From Mucilaginibacter sp. (GTDB lineage Bacteria; Bacteroidota; Bacteroidia; Sphingobacteriales; Sphingobacteriaceae): a DNA stretch of 52,073 nt. The position numbers and the translations under genes were made by a program. Each line of letters starts with the position of its first letter. Position 1 is the stretch's first letter. Below, one piece after another: positions 25,835 through 34,663 of the stretch. The notes below the pieces were generated by a model. The model saw only the letters and a program-made list of their open reading frames with translations. It did not search any database and was not told the origin of the DNA. Where the stretch lies: NCBI GenBank assembly GCA_028288085.1, contig JAQBOK010000357.1, positions 1 to 52,073 on the forward strand, written 5' to 3'.

Positions 25835-27346
25835 ATGAAACTGACCCCATACCTAAAAAATCTCGATTCATTCATAGCTGCCGTCATTGGTTTTTATGCC
25901 ATTTACCTTTTTACCAATTATAGCGGTGTTGGCCTCTCTCCTGATTCTATTATGTATGCCAGTACGGCAACTAATATACAGGCGCATGGCTCGCTGCTGA
26001 CGTTCAACAAAACACCACTGGTATTCTTCCCGGTCTTCTACCCTTTCTTTCTAAGTATCATCCAGTTTATTTCAAGGGTTGATCCTATTGCCGCCGGATC
26101 AACAATTAACAGTTGCTTGTTTGCTGCTGTAGTATTTACCAGCGGGTGGATCATGGAAAAATTCATATCTCATTCAAGGATATATAAATGGATCATCCTG
26201 ATAGCGATCATCTTAAGTCCGGCCCTGCTGGAAATATATTCTTTCTTGTGGTCCGAGACCTTGTTTATATTAGAAATATTATTGTTCATTATCGCTTACT
26301 GGCGTTATGAGCAAAGGCATACTACCAAATCACTTTTGGTAGTAGCTGCTATAACTGCAATTGCTTGTATTACCCGTTATGCTGGTGTTACTATTGTAGG
26401 CACAGGCGGGTTACTGTTATTGCTTGATAATATATTACCCCTTAGAAAAAAAATAGGCCATATCCTGTTATATGGGTTTGCATCCATTTCCCTGCTGGTA
26501 GGCAACCTGGTAATGAACAGCTTGTCAACAGGCTTGAGCACAGGTACGCGCGAACCATCTATCACACCCTTCGGCAAAAATCTATACTATTTTGGTACGG
26601 TGATATGCGATTGGGGTAGTTTAAGTAAAGATGCTTATCCTTTTGCCGCAGTTGTCACATCAGTAATATTATTAGCCCTGATAGCTGTGTTATTATGGAA
26701 AGCCTACAAACGCAGCATTAATAGCTATGAGAATATTGTGATCGCATTTGCCGTGGTTTACGGTCTTTTTATTGTGATATCTGCAAGTATTTCGAGATAT
26801 GAGCGAATTAATAGCCGACTGATTGCACCTATGTTTATCCCTCTGTTAATAGCATGTACAAGTTGGGTGCCGGATGTATTGATCCTTATTAGAATGAAGG
26901 CTATAAAATATATTCTTGCGGGGATTGCAGTAATCATGATGCTGGCTTTTGAATATTCTATTTCCCTAACAGACTATCAGCGATATGATGATGAAAACGA
27001 CTATGGCGTACCAGGTTATAGTGATGATAGCTGGAACAAATCAGAATTTGTTGTCTATCTTAAAAAACATCAAAATATTTTCAAAACCGGTATACCTATT
27101 TATACCGATGCCGACGAAGCTGTATATTTATTCACCGGCATGTCGTCCACGTTGATACCTCATAAATTCTTGACAGGGAATGTGCAAAAATTTTATACTC
27201 AAAAGCGTTTCTACCTGGTTTGGTTTGATAATTTATATAATTCGGAACTGGTAAGCTTACCCGAAATCATGAAAAACAAAAAGTTGGTAAAAATTGGAGA
27301 AGCCAAAGAAGGACAGATATATTATTATGATGAAGCAGCTAAGTAA
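25835..27346 (+). CDS. GT-C-like integral membrane protein (glycosyltransferase family 39/ArnT type)
   Basis: The 503-aa protein has about ten to eleven membrane helices followed by a soluble C-terminal region (about 380-503). Its first extracytoplasmic loop holds G-L-S-P-D-S-I-M-Y-A, an acidic site where GT-C enzymes keep a catalytic Asp. This layout resembles dolichyl- or undecaprenyl-phosphate-sugar transferases. Its position 23 bp after the GmhB-type gene suggests a role in cell-envelope glycans. The sequence is divergent, so the enzyme class is an inference. Confidence 0.65.
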   Translation: MKLTPYLKNLDSFIAAVIGFYAIYLFTNYSGVGLSPDSIMYASTATNIQAHGSLLTFNKTPLVFFPVFYPFFLSIIQFISRVDPIAAGSTINSCLFAAVVFTSGWIMEKFISHSRIYKWIILIAIILSPALLEIYSFLWSETLFILEILLFIIAYWRYEQRHTTKSLLVVAAITAIACITRYAGVTIVGTGGLLLLLDNILPLRKKIGHILLYGFASISLLVGNLVMNSLSTGLSTGTREPSITPFGKNLYYFGTVICDWGSLSKDAYPFAAVVTSVILLALIAVLLWKAYKRSINSYENIVIAFAVVYGLFIVISASISRYERINSRLIAPMFIPLLIACTSWVPDVLILIRMKAIKYILAGIAVIMMLAFEYSISLTDYQRYDDENDYGVPGYSDDSWNKSEFVVYLKKHQNIFKTGIPIYTDADEAVYLFTGMSSTLIPHKFLTGNVQKFYTQKRFYLVWFDNLYNSELVSLPEIMKNKKLVKIGEAKEGQIYYYDEAAK

Positions 27347-27358
27347 ATCATAAAAAAA

Positions 27359-27378
27359 GCCGGGAGTACCTGCCCGGC
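27359..27378 (-). terminator. Hairpin between the GT-C-like gene and the his promoter
   Basis: Stem gccggg / cccggc with an 8-nt loop. The A7 run is on the left, so the U-tract appears only on the minus strand; on the plus strand it is a stem without a tail. It may still mark the end of the upstream gene. Confidence 0.5.
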
Positions 27379-27542
27379 CACACAGCCCTATTAATCAGTC
27401 AATAAATCATTAAATATGTTAACGTATTACTATTCAAATAATTTCATAAACTCTTCTTTTCGCGAAGCGAAGTGAGAGATAACAAGAATAGTGATGTCAG
27501 TATGAGTCAACACCGCGAATTAATTTCTAAAAAATTTAATAT

Positions 27543-27572
27543 TTTGATTTTCAAAACAACTCTTTATATTTG
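27543..27572 (+). promoter_or_regulatory. his operon promoter (TTTG-N18-TATATTTG)
   Basis: TTTG at 27543-27546 and TATATTTG at 27565-27572 are 18 bp apart, a near-consensus Bacteroidota primary-sigma promoter. Transcription would start near 27578, about 28 nt before the His-rich leader frame. A small inverted repeat, tatag-catta-ctata, lies at 27585-27599. Confidence 0.7.
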
Positions 27573-27605
27573 CAGCACTTCATCTATAGCATTACTATAC
27601 AAAAA

Positions 27606-27668
27606 ATGAACGGGCTTAACTTACATCATCCTCATCTGCAACATCGCCACCATATGGCGACAAGATAA
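27606..27668 (+). CDS. his operon leader peptide (20 aa, six His)
   Basis: ATG at 27606 opens a 20-codon frame ending with TAA at 27666-27668: MNGLNLHHPHLQHRHHMATR. Six of its residues (positions 7, 8, 10, 13, 15, 16) are His, far above chance. It lies between a good promoter and hisG, the first gene of the complete histidine operon. This is the arrangement of a histidine attenuation leader peptide: ribosomes stalling at His codons when charged tRNA-His is scarce would alter downstream RNA folding. A perfect 6-bp hairpin (27644-27660) overlaps its last His codons. The peptide is inferred from composition and position; I see no classical terminator with a U-tract between it and hisG. Confidence 0.75.
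   Translation: MNGLNLHHPHLQHRHHMATR
27644..27660 (+). promoter_or_regulatory. Hairpin within the His-rich leader frame
   Basis: Perfect stem tcgcca / tggcga with a 5-nt loop. It spans the codons for H-R-H-H-M-A, so a ribosome stalled on the His run would melt it. It could be the pause or first stem of an attenuator. The T-rich stretch tttgttt follows about 10 nt later, too far for a normal terminator. Confidence 0.5.
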
Positions 27669-27728
27669 TGTTTGTTTCTACGAGAAATATCAGACCCTGT
27701 TTATTTATAGTACCCTTAAAAACACTTT

Positions 27729-28580
27729 GTGAAAACACTTAAAATAGCTATCCAAAAATCGGGTAGGCTCAACGAAAAATCAGTTGAATTACTAAAAAAC
27801 TGCGGCTTAAGCTTCGAGAATTATAAAAGCTCCCTGATATCCCCGGTTTCCAATTTCCCTTTAGAAATACTTTTCCTGCGTGATGACGATATTCCCGAAT
27901 ATGTTCAGGACGGCATTGCGGATTTGGGTATTGTAGGCGAAAACGTAATACAGGAAACCGAAGTAAAGGTGAGTTACCTGCAACGCCTCGGCTTTGGCCG
28001 TTGCTCATTAAAAATCGCGGTGCCCAATACCTACGATATAAAAAGCATTGCAGAGTTAAACGGCAAATCTATCGCTACCACCTACCCGGTAATTTTAGGT
28101 AAGTTTTTAAAGCAAAAAGACATAAAGGCAGATATACGCACCATATCTGGTTCGGTAGAGATATCGCCCGGTTTGGGATTAAGTGATGCTATTTGTGATC
28201 TTGTGTCCACAGGCGGTACGCTGAAAAGCAATGGGCTGAAACCTTTCGCCGATGTAATGTCATCCGAAGCGGTACTGATTGGCCGTTCGGGGAGCGAAGA
28301 TGAGGAACTGGTAAAAGAACTGATCCAGCGCATACAGTCAGTATTGAGGGCAAAAGAGACCAAATACGTTGTATTGAATGTTCACAAAGACAATTTGAAA
28401 GCCGTAACCGCATTATTGCCTGGTGTTAAAAGCCCGTCAGTAGTGCCCCTGGCCGAAGAAGATTGGGTAGCGGTACATACAGTAATACCCGAACGTGACT
28501 TTTGGGATCGGATAAGTCAACTAAAACAAGCAGGCGCTCAAGGCATTGTGGTAATGCCAATAGAGAAAATAATTTTATAG
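27729..28580 (+). CDS. hisG: ATP phosphoribosyltransferase, long form
   Basis: This enzyme joins ATP and PRPP in the first, feedback-controlled step of histidine synthesis. The 283-aa length shows the long HisG form with a C-terminal ACT-like histidine-binding domain (about 215-283), so it should not need HisZ. Motifs include I-Q-K-S-G-R-L at the start, then D-L-G-I-V-G-E-N and a PRPP-loop region near S-V-E-I-S-P-G-L-G-L-S-D-A-I. The start is GTG at 27729, giving the usual V/M-K-T-L-K-I-A-I-Q-K-S-G. It is 60 bp behind the leader peptide stop. Confidence 0.95.
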   Translation: MKTLKIAIQKSGRLNEKSVELLKNCGLSFENYKSSLISPVSNFPLEILFLRDDDIPEYVQDGIADLGIVGENVIQETEVKVSYLQRLGFGRCSLKIAVPNTYDIKSIAELNGKSIATTYPVILGKFLKQKDIKADIRTISGSVEISPGLGLSDAICDLVSTGGTLKSNGLKPFADVMSSEAVLIGRSGSEDEELVKELIQRIQSVLRAKETKYVVLNVHKDNLKAVTALLPGVKSPSVVPLAEEDWVAVHTVIPERDFWDRISQLKQAGAQGIVVMPIEKIIL

Positions 28581-28583
28581 GAA

Positions 28584-28659
28584 AGCCCCACACAAACCCT
28601 CCGTGGAAGGTTGGGTTTTAATAAAAGTCTCTCCTACTGGAGGACATTTAGAAGGGGCT
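28584..28659. repeat. Palindromic intergenic repeat between hisG and hisD (agcccc...ggggct family)
   Basis: Outer arms agcccc (28584-28589) and ggggct (28654-28659), with inner ctcc-tact-ggag and ccctcc/ggaagg type pairings. The wording (gtctctcctactggaggac, agaaggggct) resembles a repeat I recall as common in Bacteroidota spacers. It fills nearly the whole 90-bp hisG-hisD gap. Confidence 0.6.
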
Positions 28660-28670
28660 AAATTGAGGCT

Positions 28671-29957
28671 ATGAAAACTTTCATTTATTCAGACTTAAGC
28701 AAAAACGATATTCAAAAACTGGTTCAGCGCAATGCTGATCCTGCGGATGAGATACGCGCTGTGGTGGAGGATATTATTAGTAATGTCCAAATTAATGGTG
28801 ACAATGCTTTATTTGATTACGCTGCTAAGTTTGATAACGTTGACCTGAAAAATCTCTTCGTAGAAAAAGAAGAAATGGCTGCATTGGCTTCTACCCTGCT
28901 GCCCGAACAGAAACTGGCATTGGATACTGCCTATAATAATATTTATAAATTTCACCAAACACAGTTAAAAACAGAGGATAAGGTAGAGACCATGCCGGGC
29001 GTTACCTGTTGGCGCGAATTAAGGCCGATAGAAAAAGTAGGGCTTTATATTCCCGGTGGTACTGCGGTTTTACCAAGCACCTTTTTAATGCTCGGTATTC
29101 CGGCACGCATTGCAGGCTGTCATGAGATTGTGGTATGCTCACCTCCTCAAAAAGGTGGGAGAATCAACGCCTATGTCGCTTATGTGGCGCAGTTATTGGG
29201 TATCGAAAAAATTTATTTAACCGGCGGCGCTCAGGCCATTGCGGCTATGGCTTATGGTACAAAAAGCATCCCTAAGGTTGACAAGATATTCGGGCCTGGT
29301 AATCAGTATGTTACCAAAGCAAAAACCATTATTCAATCAACTACTGCAACAGCCATTGATATGCCTGCAGGGCCATCAGAGGTATTGGTAATTGCCGACG
29401 ACAGCGCAGTGCCTGAATATGTGGCTGCAGATCTGTTGGCACAGGCGGAGCACGGTGTGGACAGTCAATCGGTTTTGGTTACCACCTGTGCTGATTTTGC
29501 CGAAAGGACTATCACTGAATTAAATAAACAATTACCAGTGCTGCCACGTGTTGCAATAGCCGGGAAAGCGATTGATAACTCTTACATTGTAATAGTTAAA
29601 GATTTGGACGAGGCGATGCAATTCAGTAACCAATACGCGCCCGAACACCTGATATTAGCCACAGAGAAATGGCAACAGATAACTGGAAAAATCATCAATG
29701 CAGGTTCGGTATTTTTAGGTAACCTAACACCCGAAAGTGTTGGTGATTATGCTTCCGGCACTAATCACACGCTACCTACAAGTGCCTATGCAAGAGCTTA
29801 TTCAGGCGTTTCAGTTGATTCTTTTGTTAAGAAAATAACTTTTCAGCATATAACACCTGAAGGCATTAAAAATATAGGGCCGACTGTTGAGATATTAGCG
29901 GAGTTGGAAGGTTTACAAGCGCATAAAAATGCAGTGAGTATAAGAATGAAAAAATAA
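28671..29957 (+). CDS. hisD: Histidinol dehydrogenase
   Basis: The 428-aa protein performs the last two oxidations, from L-histidinol to L-histidine, with NAD and zinc. Visible family motifs are G-L-Y-I-P-G-G-T-A near 125, the signature D-K-I-F-G-P-G-N-Q-Y-V-T-K-A-K, D-M-P-A-G-P-S-E-V-L, A-Q-A-E-H-G near the catalytic region, Y-A-P-E-H-L, and G-T-N-H-T-L-P-T. Full length. It follows hisG after a repeat-filled 90-bp gap. Confidence 0.97.
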   Translation: MKTFIYSDLSKNDIQKLVQRNADPADEIRAVVEDIISNVQINGDNALFDYAAKFDNVDLKNLFVEKEEMAALASTLLPEQKLALDTAYNNIYKFHQTQLKTEDKVETMPGVTCWRELRPIEKVGLYIPGGTAVLPSTFLMLGIPARIAGCHEIVVCSPPQKGGRINAYVAYVAQLLGIEKIYLTGGAQAIAAMAYGTKSIPKVDKIFGPGNQYVTKAKTIIQSTTATAIDMPAGPSEVLVIADDSAVPEYVAADLLAQAEHGVDSQSVLVTTCADFAERTITELNKQLPVLPRVAIAGKAIDNSYIVIVKDLDEAMQFSNQYAPEHLILATEKWQQITGKIINAGSVFLGNLTPESVGDYASGTNHTLPTSAYARAYSGVSVDSFVKKITFQHITPEGIKNIGPTVEILAELEGLQAHKNAVSIRMKK

Positions 29958-29960
29958 ATT

Positions 29961-30060
29961 GTCAATACGGGGAACGAAGCGATCGCATGCTATACAGAGA
30001 TAATAAGCATGTTTGAAAATTATAAAGTTCGCGATTGCCACGCTATCTCTCGCAATGACG
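29961..30060. repeat. Palindromic repeat between hisD and hisC (attgcgag-gaacgaagc family)
   Basis: The left arm includes ggaacgaagcgatcgc and the right arm gcgattgcc...ctcgcaatgacg; their complements resemble each other over about 25 nt with several mismatches. It is a decayed member of the family also seen at 33713 and 34571. Confidence 0.7.
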
Positions 30061-30076
30061 AAAAAAGAATAAAAAA

Positions 30077-31123
30077 ATGTTTGATATTAATAACATATTA
30101 CGCCAAAACATCAAAAACCTGACCCCGTACTCTTCTGCACGAGATGAGTACCAGGGAGAGGCCAGCGTATTTTTGGATGCGAACGAGAATGCGTTTGGGT
30201 CGCCATTGGATCAGCAATTTAACCGTTATCCTGATCCTTTACAATTCGAAGTTAAAAAGCGCTTAAGCGAAATTAAGGGTGTACCGCCCCGAAATATATT
30301 TATAGGCAATGGTAGCGATGAGGCTATTGATATCCTGTTCAGAAGTTTCTGCAATCCGGCTGTGGATAATGTAATATTGATACCGCCAACCTATGGCATG
30401 TACGAGGTATCTGCTAATATCAATGATATCAAAATCAAAAGAGTTCCGTTAACTGAAGAATATCAACTGAATTTAGAAGGTATCGCTGAGGCAATTGATG
30501 AACATACCAAACTGATATTTATCTGCTCGCCCAACAATCCAACCGGCAACTCAATGAACCGGGATGATGTAGAAACCCTACTCGCCAATTTTGACGGCAT
30601 TGTTGTGGTTGATGAGGCATATATCAACTTTAGCAGACAAAAAACATTTATACAGGAACTAACGGAATATGCTAACCTGGTAGTACTGCAAACATTGTCA
30701 AAAGCATGGGGACTGGCCGGTTTACGTGTCGGGATGGCCTTTGCCAGCGAGGAGATTATTGAAGTGATGAACAAGGTAAAACCTCCCTATAACGTCAACG
30801 AGGCATCTCAACAACTGGCGCTTAAGGCATTGCAAAATATAGATCAAGTGAACTCCTGGATAAAAGAAATTTTGATACAAAGGGATAAACTGGTATTGGA
30901 ACTAAAAGATTATGATTTTGTATTGGACATCTATCCTTCCGATGCCAATTTTATATTAGTAAAAACAACTGAATCAAAGGCTATCTATAATTTCTTAGTA
31001 CAAAATGGCATCATCGTGCGCGACCGCTCAAAAGTGGAACTATGCGAAGGCTGTCTCCGCGTAACTGTAGGTACGCCCGAAGAAAACATTACATTATTGC
31101 AAACTTTAAAGGGTTTTAAATGA
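30077..31123 (+). CDS. hisC: Histidinol-phosphate aminotransferase
   Basis: The 348-aa fold-type I PLP enzyme converts imidazole acetol phosphate to histidinol phosphate. The PLP-binding Lys209 lies in [14 protein letters not shown]. Other motifs are N-E-N-A near 37-39, [12 protein letters not shown] and, at the end, [10 protein letters not shown]. It overlaps hisB by 4 bp (ATGA), so translation is coupled. Confidence 0.97.
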   Translation: MFDINNILRQNIKNLTPYSSARDEYQGEASVFLDANENAFGSPLDQQFNRYPDPLQFEVKKRLSEIKGVPPRNIFIGNGSDEAIDILFRSFCNPAVDNVILIPPTYGMYEVSANINDIKIKRVPLTEEYQLNLEGIAEAIDEHTKLIFICSPNNPTGNSMNRDDVETLLANFDGIVVVDEAYINFSRQKTFIQELTEYANLVVLQTLSKAWGLAGLRVGMAFASEEIIEVMNKVKPPYNVNEASQQLALKALQNIDQVNSWIKEILIQRDKLVLELKDYDFVLDIYPSDANFILVKTTESKAIYNFLVQNGIIVRDRSKVELCEGCLRVTVGTPEENITLLQTLKGFK

Positions 31124-32268
31124 TCGCAACAAAAAAAATACTTTTTGTGGACCGTGACGGCACCATGATAACTGAACCAGATGATGAACAGATCGATTCT
31201 TTTGCCAAACTGGAGTTTTATCCCGGTGCATTAACTTATTTGCCCAAAATAGCTAAAGAACTGGATTATGAATTGGTAATGGTTACCAACCAGGATGGCC
31301 TTGGCACAGCATCGTATCCGGAAGATACTTTTTGGCCGGTGCACAATTTCATCCTAAAGACTTTTGAGAGCGAAGGTGTTAAGTTTGCTGATACTTATAT
31401 CGACAAGACTTTCCCAAAGGACAATGCCCCCACCCGTAAACCGGGCACCACTTTGCTTACGCAATACTTTGATACTGAAAAGTACGACCTTAAGAATTCA
31501 TACACTATCGGTGATAGAAAGAATGATATTTTATTAGCCAAAAACCTGGGAGCAAAGGCCATTTGGCTGAATAATAATTCGAATTTGGGCGGAGCAGAGT
31601 TTACAAAGGAACAACATGATGAATTACTAAGCACCATTGCGTTGGAAACTACAGACTGGCAAAAGATCTATGAGTTTTTAAAACTTGGCGAACGTGTTGT
31701 TGAGCATCGTCGCACCACCAAGGAAACCGATATTTATATCAGGGTTAATTTGGATGGAAAAGGCGAGGCTAAAATATCAACCGGTTTGCATTTTTTTGAC
31801 CACATGCTTGAGCAGATAGCTAAACACGGCAGCATCGACTTAGAAATTGATGCCAAAGGCGACCTGCACATCGATGAACATCACACCATTGAGGATATAG
31901 GCATTGCTTTAGGCGAATTGTTCGCGAAGGCATTGGGAGATAAAATGGGTATTGAGCGCTATGGATTTTGTCTGCCGATGGATGATTGTTTAGCACAGGT
32001 TGCCCTTGATTTTGGGGGCCGCAACTGGCTGGTTTGGGATGCTGAATTTAAGCGCGAAAAGATAGGCGAAATGCCGACGGAGATGTTTTTCCACTTTTTC
32101 AAATCATTTTCTGATGCTTCTAAATCCAACTTAAACATTAAAGCCGAAGGGCAAAATGAACATCACAAAATTGAGGCGATATTTAAAGCCTTTGCAAAGG
32201 CAATAAAAATGGCCGTAAAACGTGATGTAAATAATATGGTTTTACCGTCTACCAAAGGGGTTCTTTAA
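31120..32268 (+). CDS. hisB: Bifunctional histidinol-phosphatase / imidazoleglycerol-phosphate dehydratase
   Basis: The 382-aa fusion has an N-terminal HAD phosphatase (about 1-165; Asp11 and Asp13 in F-V-D-R-D-G-T, then T-N-Q-D-G, then G-D-R-K-N-D) and a C-terminal dehydratase (about 190-382). The dehydratase has H-F-F-D-H-M-L and D-E-H-H-T-I-E-D metal-binding motifs. Unlike enterobacterial HisB-N and the GmhB protein at 25308, the segment before R-K-P-G-T lacks the Cys/His zinc ligands ([11 protein letters not shown]). The ATG overlaps the hisC stop. Confidence 0.97.
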   Translation: MIATKKILFVDRDGTMITEPDDEQIDSFAKLEFYPGALTYLPKIAKELDYELVMVTNQDGLGTASYPEDTFWPVHNFILKTFESEGVKFADTYIDKTFPKDNAPTRKPGTTLLTQYFDTEKYDLKNSYTIGDRKNDILLAKNLGAKAIWLNNNSNLGGAEFTKEQHDELLSTIALETTDWQKIYEFLKLGERVVEHRRTTKETDIYIRVNLDGKGEAKISTGLHFFDHMLEQIAKHGSIDLEIDAKGDLHIDEHHTIEDIGIALGELFAKALGDKMGIERYGFCLPMDDCLAQVALDFGGRNWLVWDAEFKREKIGEMPTEMFFHFFKSFSDASKSNLNIKAEGQNEHHKIEAIFKAFAKAIKMAVKRDVNNMVLPSTKGVL

Positions 32269-32269
32269 G

Positions 32270-32346
32270 TTAGCGGTGCACAGTTGGCGGTTTACAATAA
32301 TGTAAAGCTGCTACTGCAAACTGCAAATTAATAACTGCAAACAAAA
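32270..32346. repeat. Tandem gcaaactgcaaac/agttggcggttt repeat between hisB and hisH
   Basis: The 78-bp gap consists of related units (cacagttggcggtttac, actgcaaactgcaaat, aactgcaaac). The same word family appears at 43690-43790 and briefly at 35252-35275. It looks like a third class of intergenic repeat in the his operon. Confidence 0.55.
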
Positions 32347-32937
32347 ATGATTGGAATTATAAGATACGGTGCCGGAAATATTTTTTCATTAACTGCCGCT
32401 TTGGAGCGTTTAGGCATTAAATATGGTATGGTGTATAGTGAAACTGATTTTGAACAGTTTGACCATTATATTATCCCCGGTGTAGGACACGCGGGCGCTG
32501 CTATGAACAAACTTCAACAAACCGGCATGGTTGATAAGATCAAATCATTAAAAAAGCCAACGTTGGGTATTTGTGTTGGTATGCAATTACTTACCTCCTA
32601 CTCAGAAGAAGGAAATACCGATCTGTTAAATATCTTCCCGATAAAAACTTTAAGGTTCGCCGATAGTTCTGAATATAAGGTTCCGCATACCGGCTGGAAC
32701 GAGGTAAACCACGGGAAAGATAACGCACTTTTTAAAAATATTCCAACTGCATCACACTTTTACTTTGTACATTCATACTTTATTGAATTTAACGAGGCAT
32801 ATACTTTAGCATCAACAGCTTACAGTACTAAGTTTTCGGCATCAATTTGGAAGGATAATTTTTTCGGGGTACAATTTCATCCTGAGAAATCGGGCAGGTA
32901 TGGAGAACAATTGTTAACTAATTTTTCAAACTTATAA
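32347..32937 (+). CDS. hisH: Imidazole glycerol phosphate synthase, glutaminase subunit
   Basis: The 196-aa class I glutamine amidotransferase feeds ammonia to HisF. The triad is visible as Cys76 in L-G-I-C-V-G-M-Q and His178/Glu180 in Q-F-H-P-E-K-S-G. The oxyanion P-G-V-G-H-A-G is at 44-50. The usual nucleophile elbow is G-I-C-L-G; here Val replaces Leu. The stop is 7 bp before hisA. Confidence 0.96.
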   Translation: MIGIIRYGAGNIFSLTAALERLGIKYGMVYSETDFEQFDHYIIPGVGHAGAAMNKLQQTGMVDKIKSLKKPTLGICVGMQLLTSYSEEGNTDLLNIFPIKTLRFADSSEYKVPHTGWNEVNHGKDNALFKNIPTASHFYFVHSYFIEFNEAYTLASTAYSTKFSASIWKDNFFGVQFHPEKSGRYGEQLLTNFSNL

Positions 32938-32944
32938 AAAAGAC

Positions 32945-33694
32945 ATGTACATTATTCCGGCGATAGATATTTTGAATAAAAAGGTTGTACGGTTGCGTGA
33001 AGGCGATTATGAGCAAGTAACACAATATGATGTTACACTGGAAGAGATGATAGAAAAATATCAATCACATGGTACCGATTTCATCCACATCATAGATCTT
33101 AATGGCGCAAAAAACGATTTCAGCAATCAACAATACCTTTTTGATGTAATTCGTAAAACCGACATGAAGGTTCAGTACGGGGGTGGCATACGTAGTATTG
33201 ATAAAGTAAAGGAATTGATCGACTCTGGCGTTCACCGTGTTATTGTAGGCACACAGGCCATTACTAATCCAACCTTTTTGGAACAACTTGGAAAAGAGTT
33301 GTGCGGTAAAGACAAATGCTCACACCAGGTAATAGTTGCCATTGATGTGCTGGATGAAGTGATCAAATATTCGGGCTGGATGGAAAGTTCACCTATCAAA
33401 CTGATGGATTATGTTGACAAGTGTTTGCAACTTGGCTTTTTCCGATTCTTGTGCACTGATATTAATAAAGACGGCAAATTAGGTGGAGCAGGTATCGAAT
33501 TATATCAGAAACTGCTTGACCACTCCCCTTTTATTAAATTGATCGCTTCCGGAGGTGTAAGTTCCATGAAGGATATTGAACAACTAAGCAAAATAAAGGT
33601 TGAGGCCTGCGTAGTAGGAAAGGCTATTTATGAAGGACATATTTCAATTGATGAGATCAAAAACTGGAATTTAGAATCACTGATCTCTATATAA
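32945..33694 (+). CDS. hisA: ProFAR isomerase
   Basis: The 249-aa beta-alpha barrel isomerises ProFAR to PRFAR. The first strand I-P-A-I-D-I-L holds catalytic Asp8, the second-half strand has T-D-I-N-K-D-G for the second catalytic acid, and phosphate-binding loops are Q-Y-G-G-G-I-R-S and S-G-G-V-S-S. The length fits HisA. It is followed by a 111-bp repeat-filled gap before hisF, not the usual overlap. Confidence 0.96.
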   Translation: MYIIPAIDILNKKVVRLREGDYEQVTQYDVTLEEMIEKYQSHGTDFIHIIDLNGAKNDFSNQQYLFDVIRKTDMKVQYGGGIRSIDKVKELIDSGVHRVIVGTQAITNPTFLEQLGKELCGKDKCSHQVIVAIDVLDEVIKYSGWMESSPIKLMDYVDKCLQLGFFRFLCTDINKDGKLGGAGIELYQKLLDHSPFIKLIASGGVSSMKDIEQLSKIKVEACVVGKAIYEGHISIDEIKNWNLESLISI

Positions 33695-33712
33695 TCTCCC
33701 AACCCAAAACGC

Positions 33713-33789
33713 CATTGCGAGGTACAAAGCAATCTCTAAACTATACAGGGAGGACTTGGATATCCGAGATTGCTTTGTATCTCGCAATG
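33713..33789. repeat. Near-perfect 24-bp palindromic repeat between hisA and hisF
   Basis: Arms 33713-33736 (cattgcgaggtacaaagc...) and 33766-33789 (...gctttgtatctcgcaatg) are complementary at 23 of 24 positions around a 29-nt loop. The transcript would fold into a long stable stem between two his genes. Confidence 0.85.
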
Positions 33790-33805
33790 AAGCTCTAATA
33801 AAAAC

Positions 33806-34564
33806 ATGCTTTCAAAAAGAATCATTCCTTGTTTAGACGTAAAAGACGGCCGCACAGTAAAAGGTGTGAACTTTGTTGATCTGCGTGATGCTGGTGACCC
33901 GGTTGAACTTGCCTGGAACTACTCAGCGCAGGGTGCGGATGAGTTGGTTTTTTTGGATATTACTGCTACTCATGAGCGCCGAAAAACCATGGTGGAACTG
34001 GTAAAAGCAGTTGCACGACAGATCAACATCCCGTTCACCATTGGTGGAGGTATTAATGAAATAGCCGATGCCGATGCTTTGCTGAATGCAGGCGCTGATA
34101 AAATCTCCATCAATTCGGCTGCGGTACGTAACCCTGCGCTTATCGATGAATTGGCAAAAGCTTTCGGGGTGCAATTTGTCGTGATCGCAGTAGATACAAG
34201 GCGCGTGGGTAATGGACACGTGGTTCACCTTAATGGAGGACGAATAGCCACCGGAAAACAGACTTTTGATTGGATTCTGGAAGCCGAGAGCCGTGGCGCA
34301 GGTGAAATATTGCTAACTTCGATGGATCATGACGGAACTAAGGGTGGTTTTGACATTAGCTTCTTAAAAGATGTTAACGAGGCCGTTCACATACCAGTTA
34401 TTGCTTCCGGAGGAGCGGGTTCTGTGCAGCATTTTGTAGATGTATTTGAAAAGACAAACGTTGATGCTGCCCTGGCTGCATCTGTGTTTCATTACGGCGA
34501 GATATTGATACCAGATTTAAAAGAAGTTTTAAGACAAAATAACATTGAAGTAAGACAATTATAA
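33806..34564 (+). CDS. hisF: Imidazole glycerol phosphate synthase, cyclase subunit
   Basis: The 252-aa barrel cyclises PRFAR with ammonia from HisH, giving ImGP and AICAR. The first strand [10 protein letters not shown] carries Asp11. The second catalytic Asp is in V-I-A-V-D-T-R near 131. The phosphate loops I-G-G-G-I and S-G-G-A-G-S are intact. It lies between two members of the same palindromic repeat family. Confidence 0.97.
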   Translation: MLSKRIIPCLDVKDGRTVKGVNFVDLRDAGDPVELAWNYSAQGADELVFLDITATHERRKTMVELVKAVARQINIPFTIGGGINEIADADALLNAGADKISINSAAVRNPALIDELAKAFGVQFVVIAVDTRRVGNGHVVHLNGGRIATGKQTFDWILEAESRGAGEILLTSMDHDGTKGGFDISFLKDVNEAVHIPVIASGGAGSVQHFVDVFEKTNVDAALAASVFHYGEILIPDLKEVLRQNNIEVRQL

Positions 34565-34570
34565 ACCAAC

Positions 34571-34651
34571 GTTATTGTGGGAACAAAGCAATCCCATCCA
34601 GATAGAGCGGATAAACGTAGTGAAGAGATTGCTTTGTTCCCTGCAATGACG
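34571..34651. repeat. Palindromic repeat between hisF and hisIE
   Basis: Arms gggaacaaagcaatc (near 34579) and gattgctttgttccc (34627-34641) pair perfectly over 15 bp, with looser flanking pairs. It belongs to the same family as the repeat at 33713. The end of the right arm contains an ATG (34646) in frame with hisIE. Confidence 0.8.
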
Positions 34652-34663
34652 AAAAAATTAAAT

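Noticed and set aside
27669..27728. Classical rho-independent attenuator between the His leader and hisG
   Set aside because: I searched by eye for a GC stem with a U-tract and found only weak stems such as tttct-acg-agaaa; not supported.
34577..34663. Longer N-terminus of hisIE
   Set aside because: The added residues are translated palindromic repeat and do not resemble HisI N-termini.
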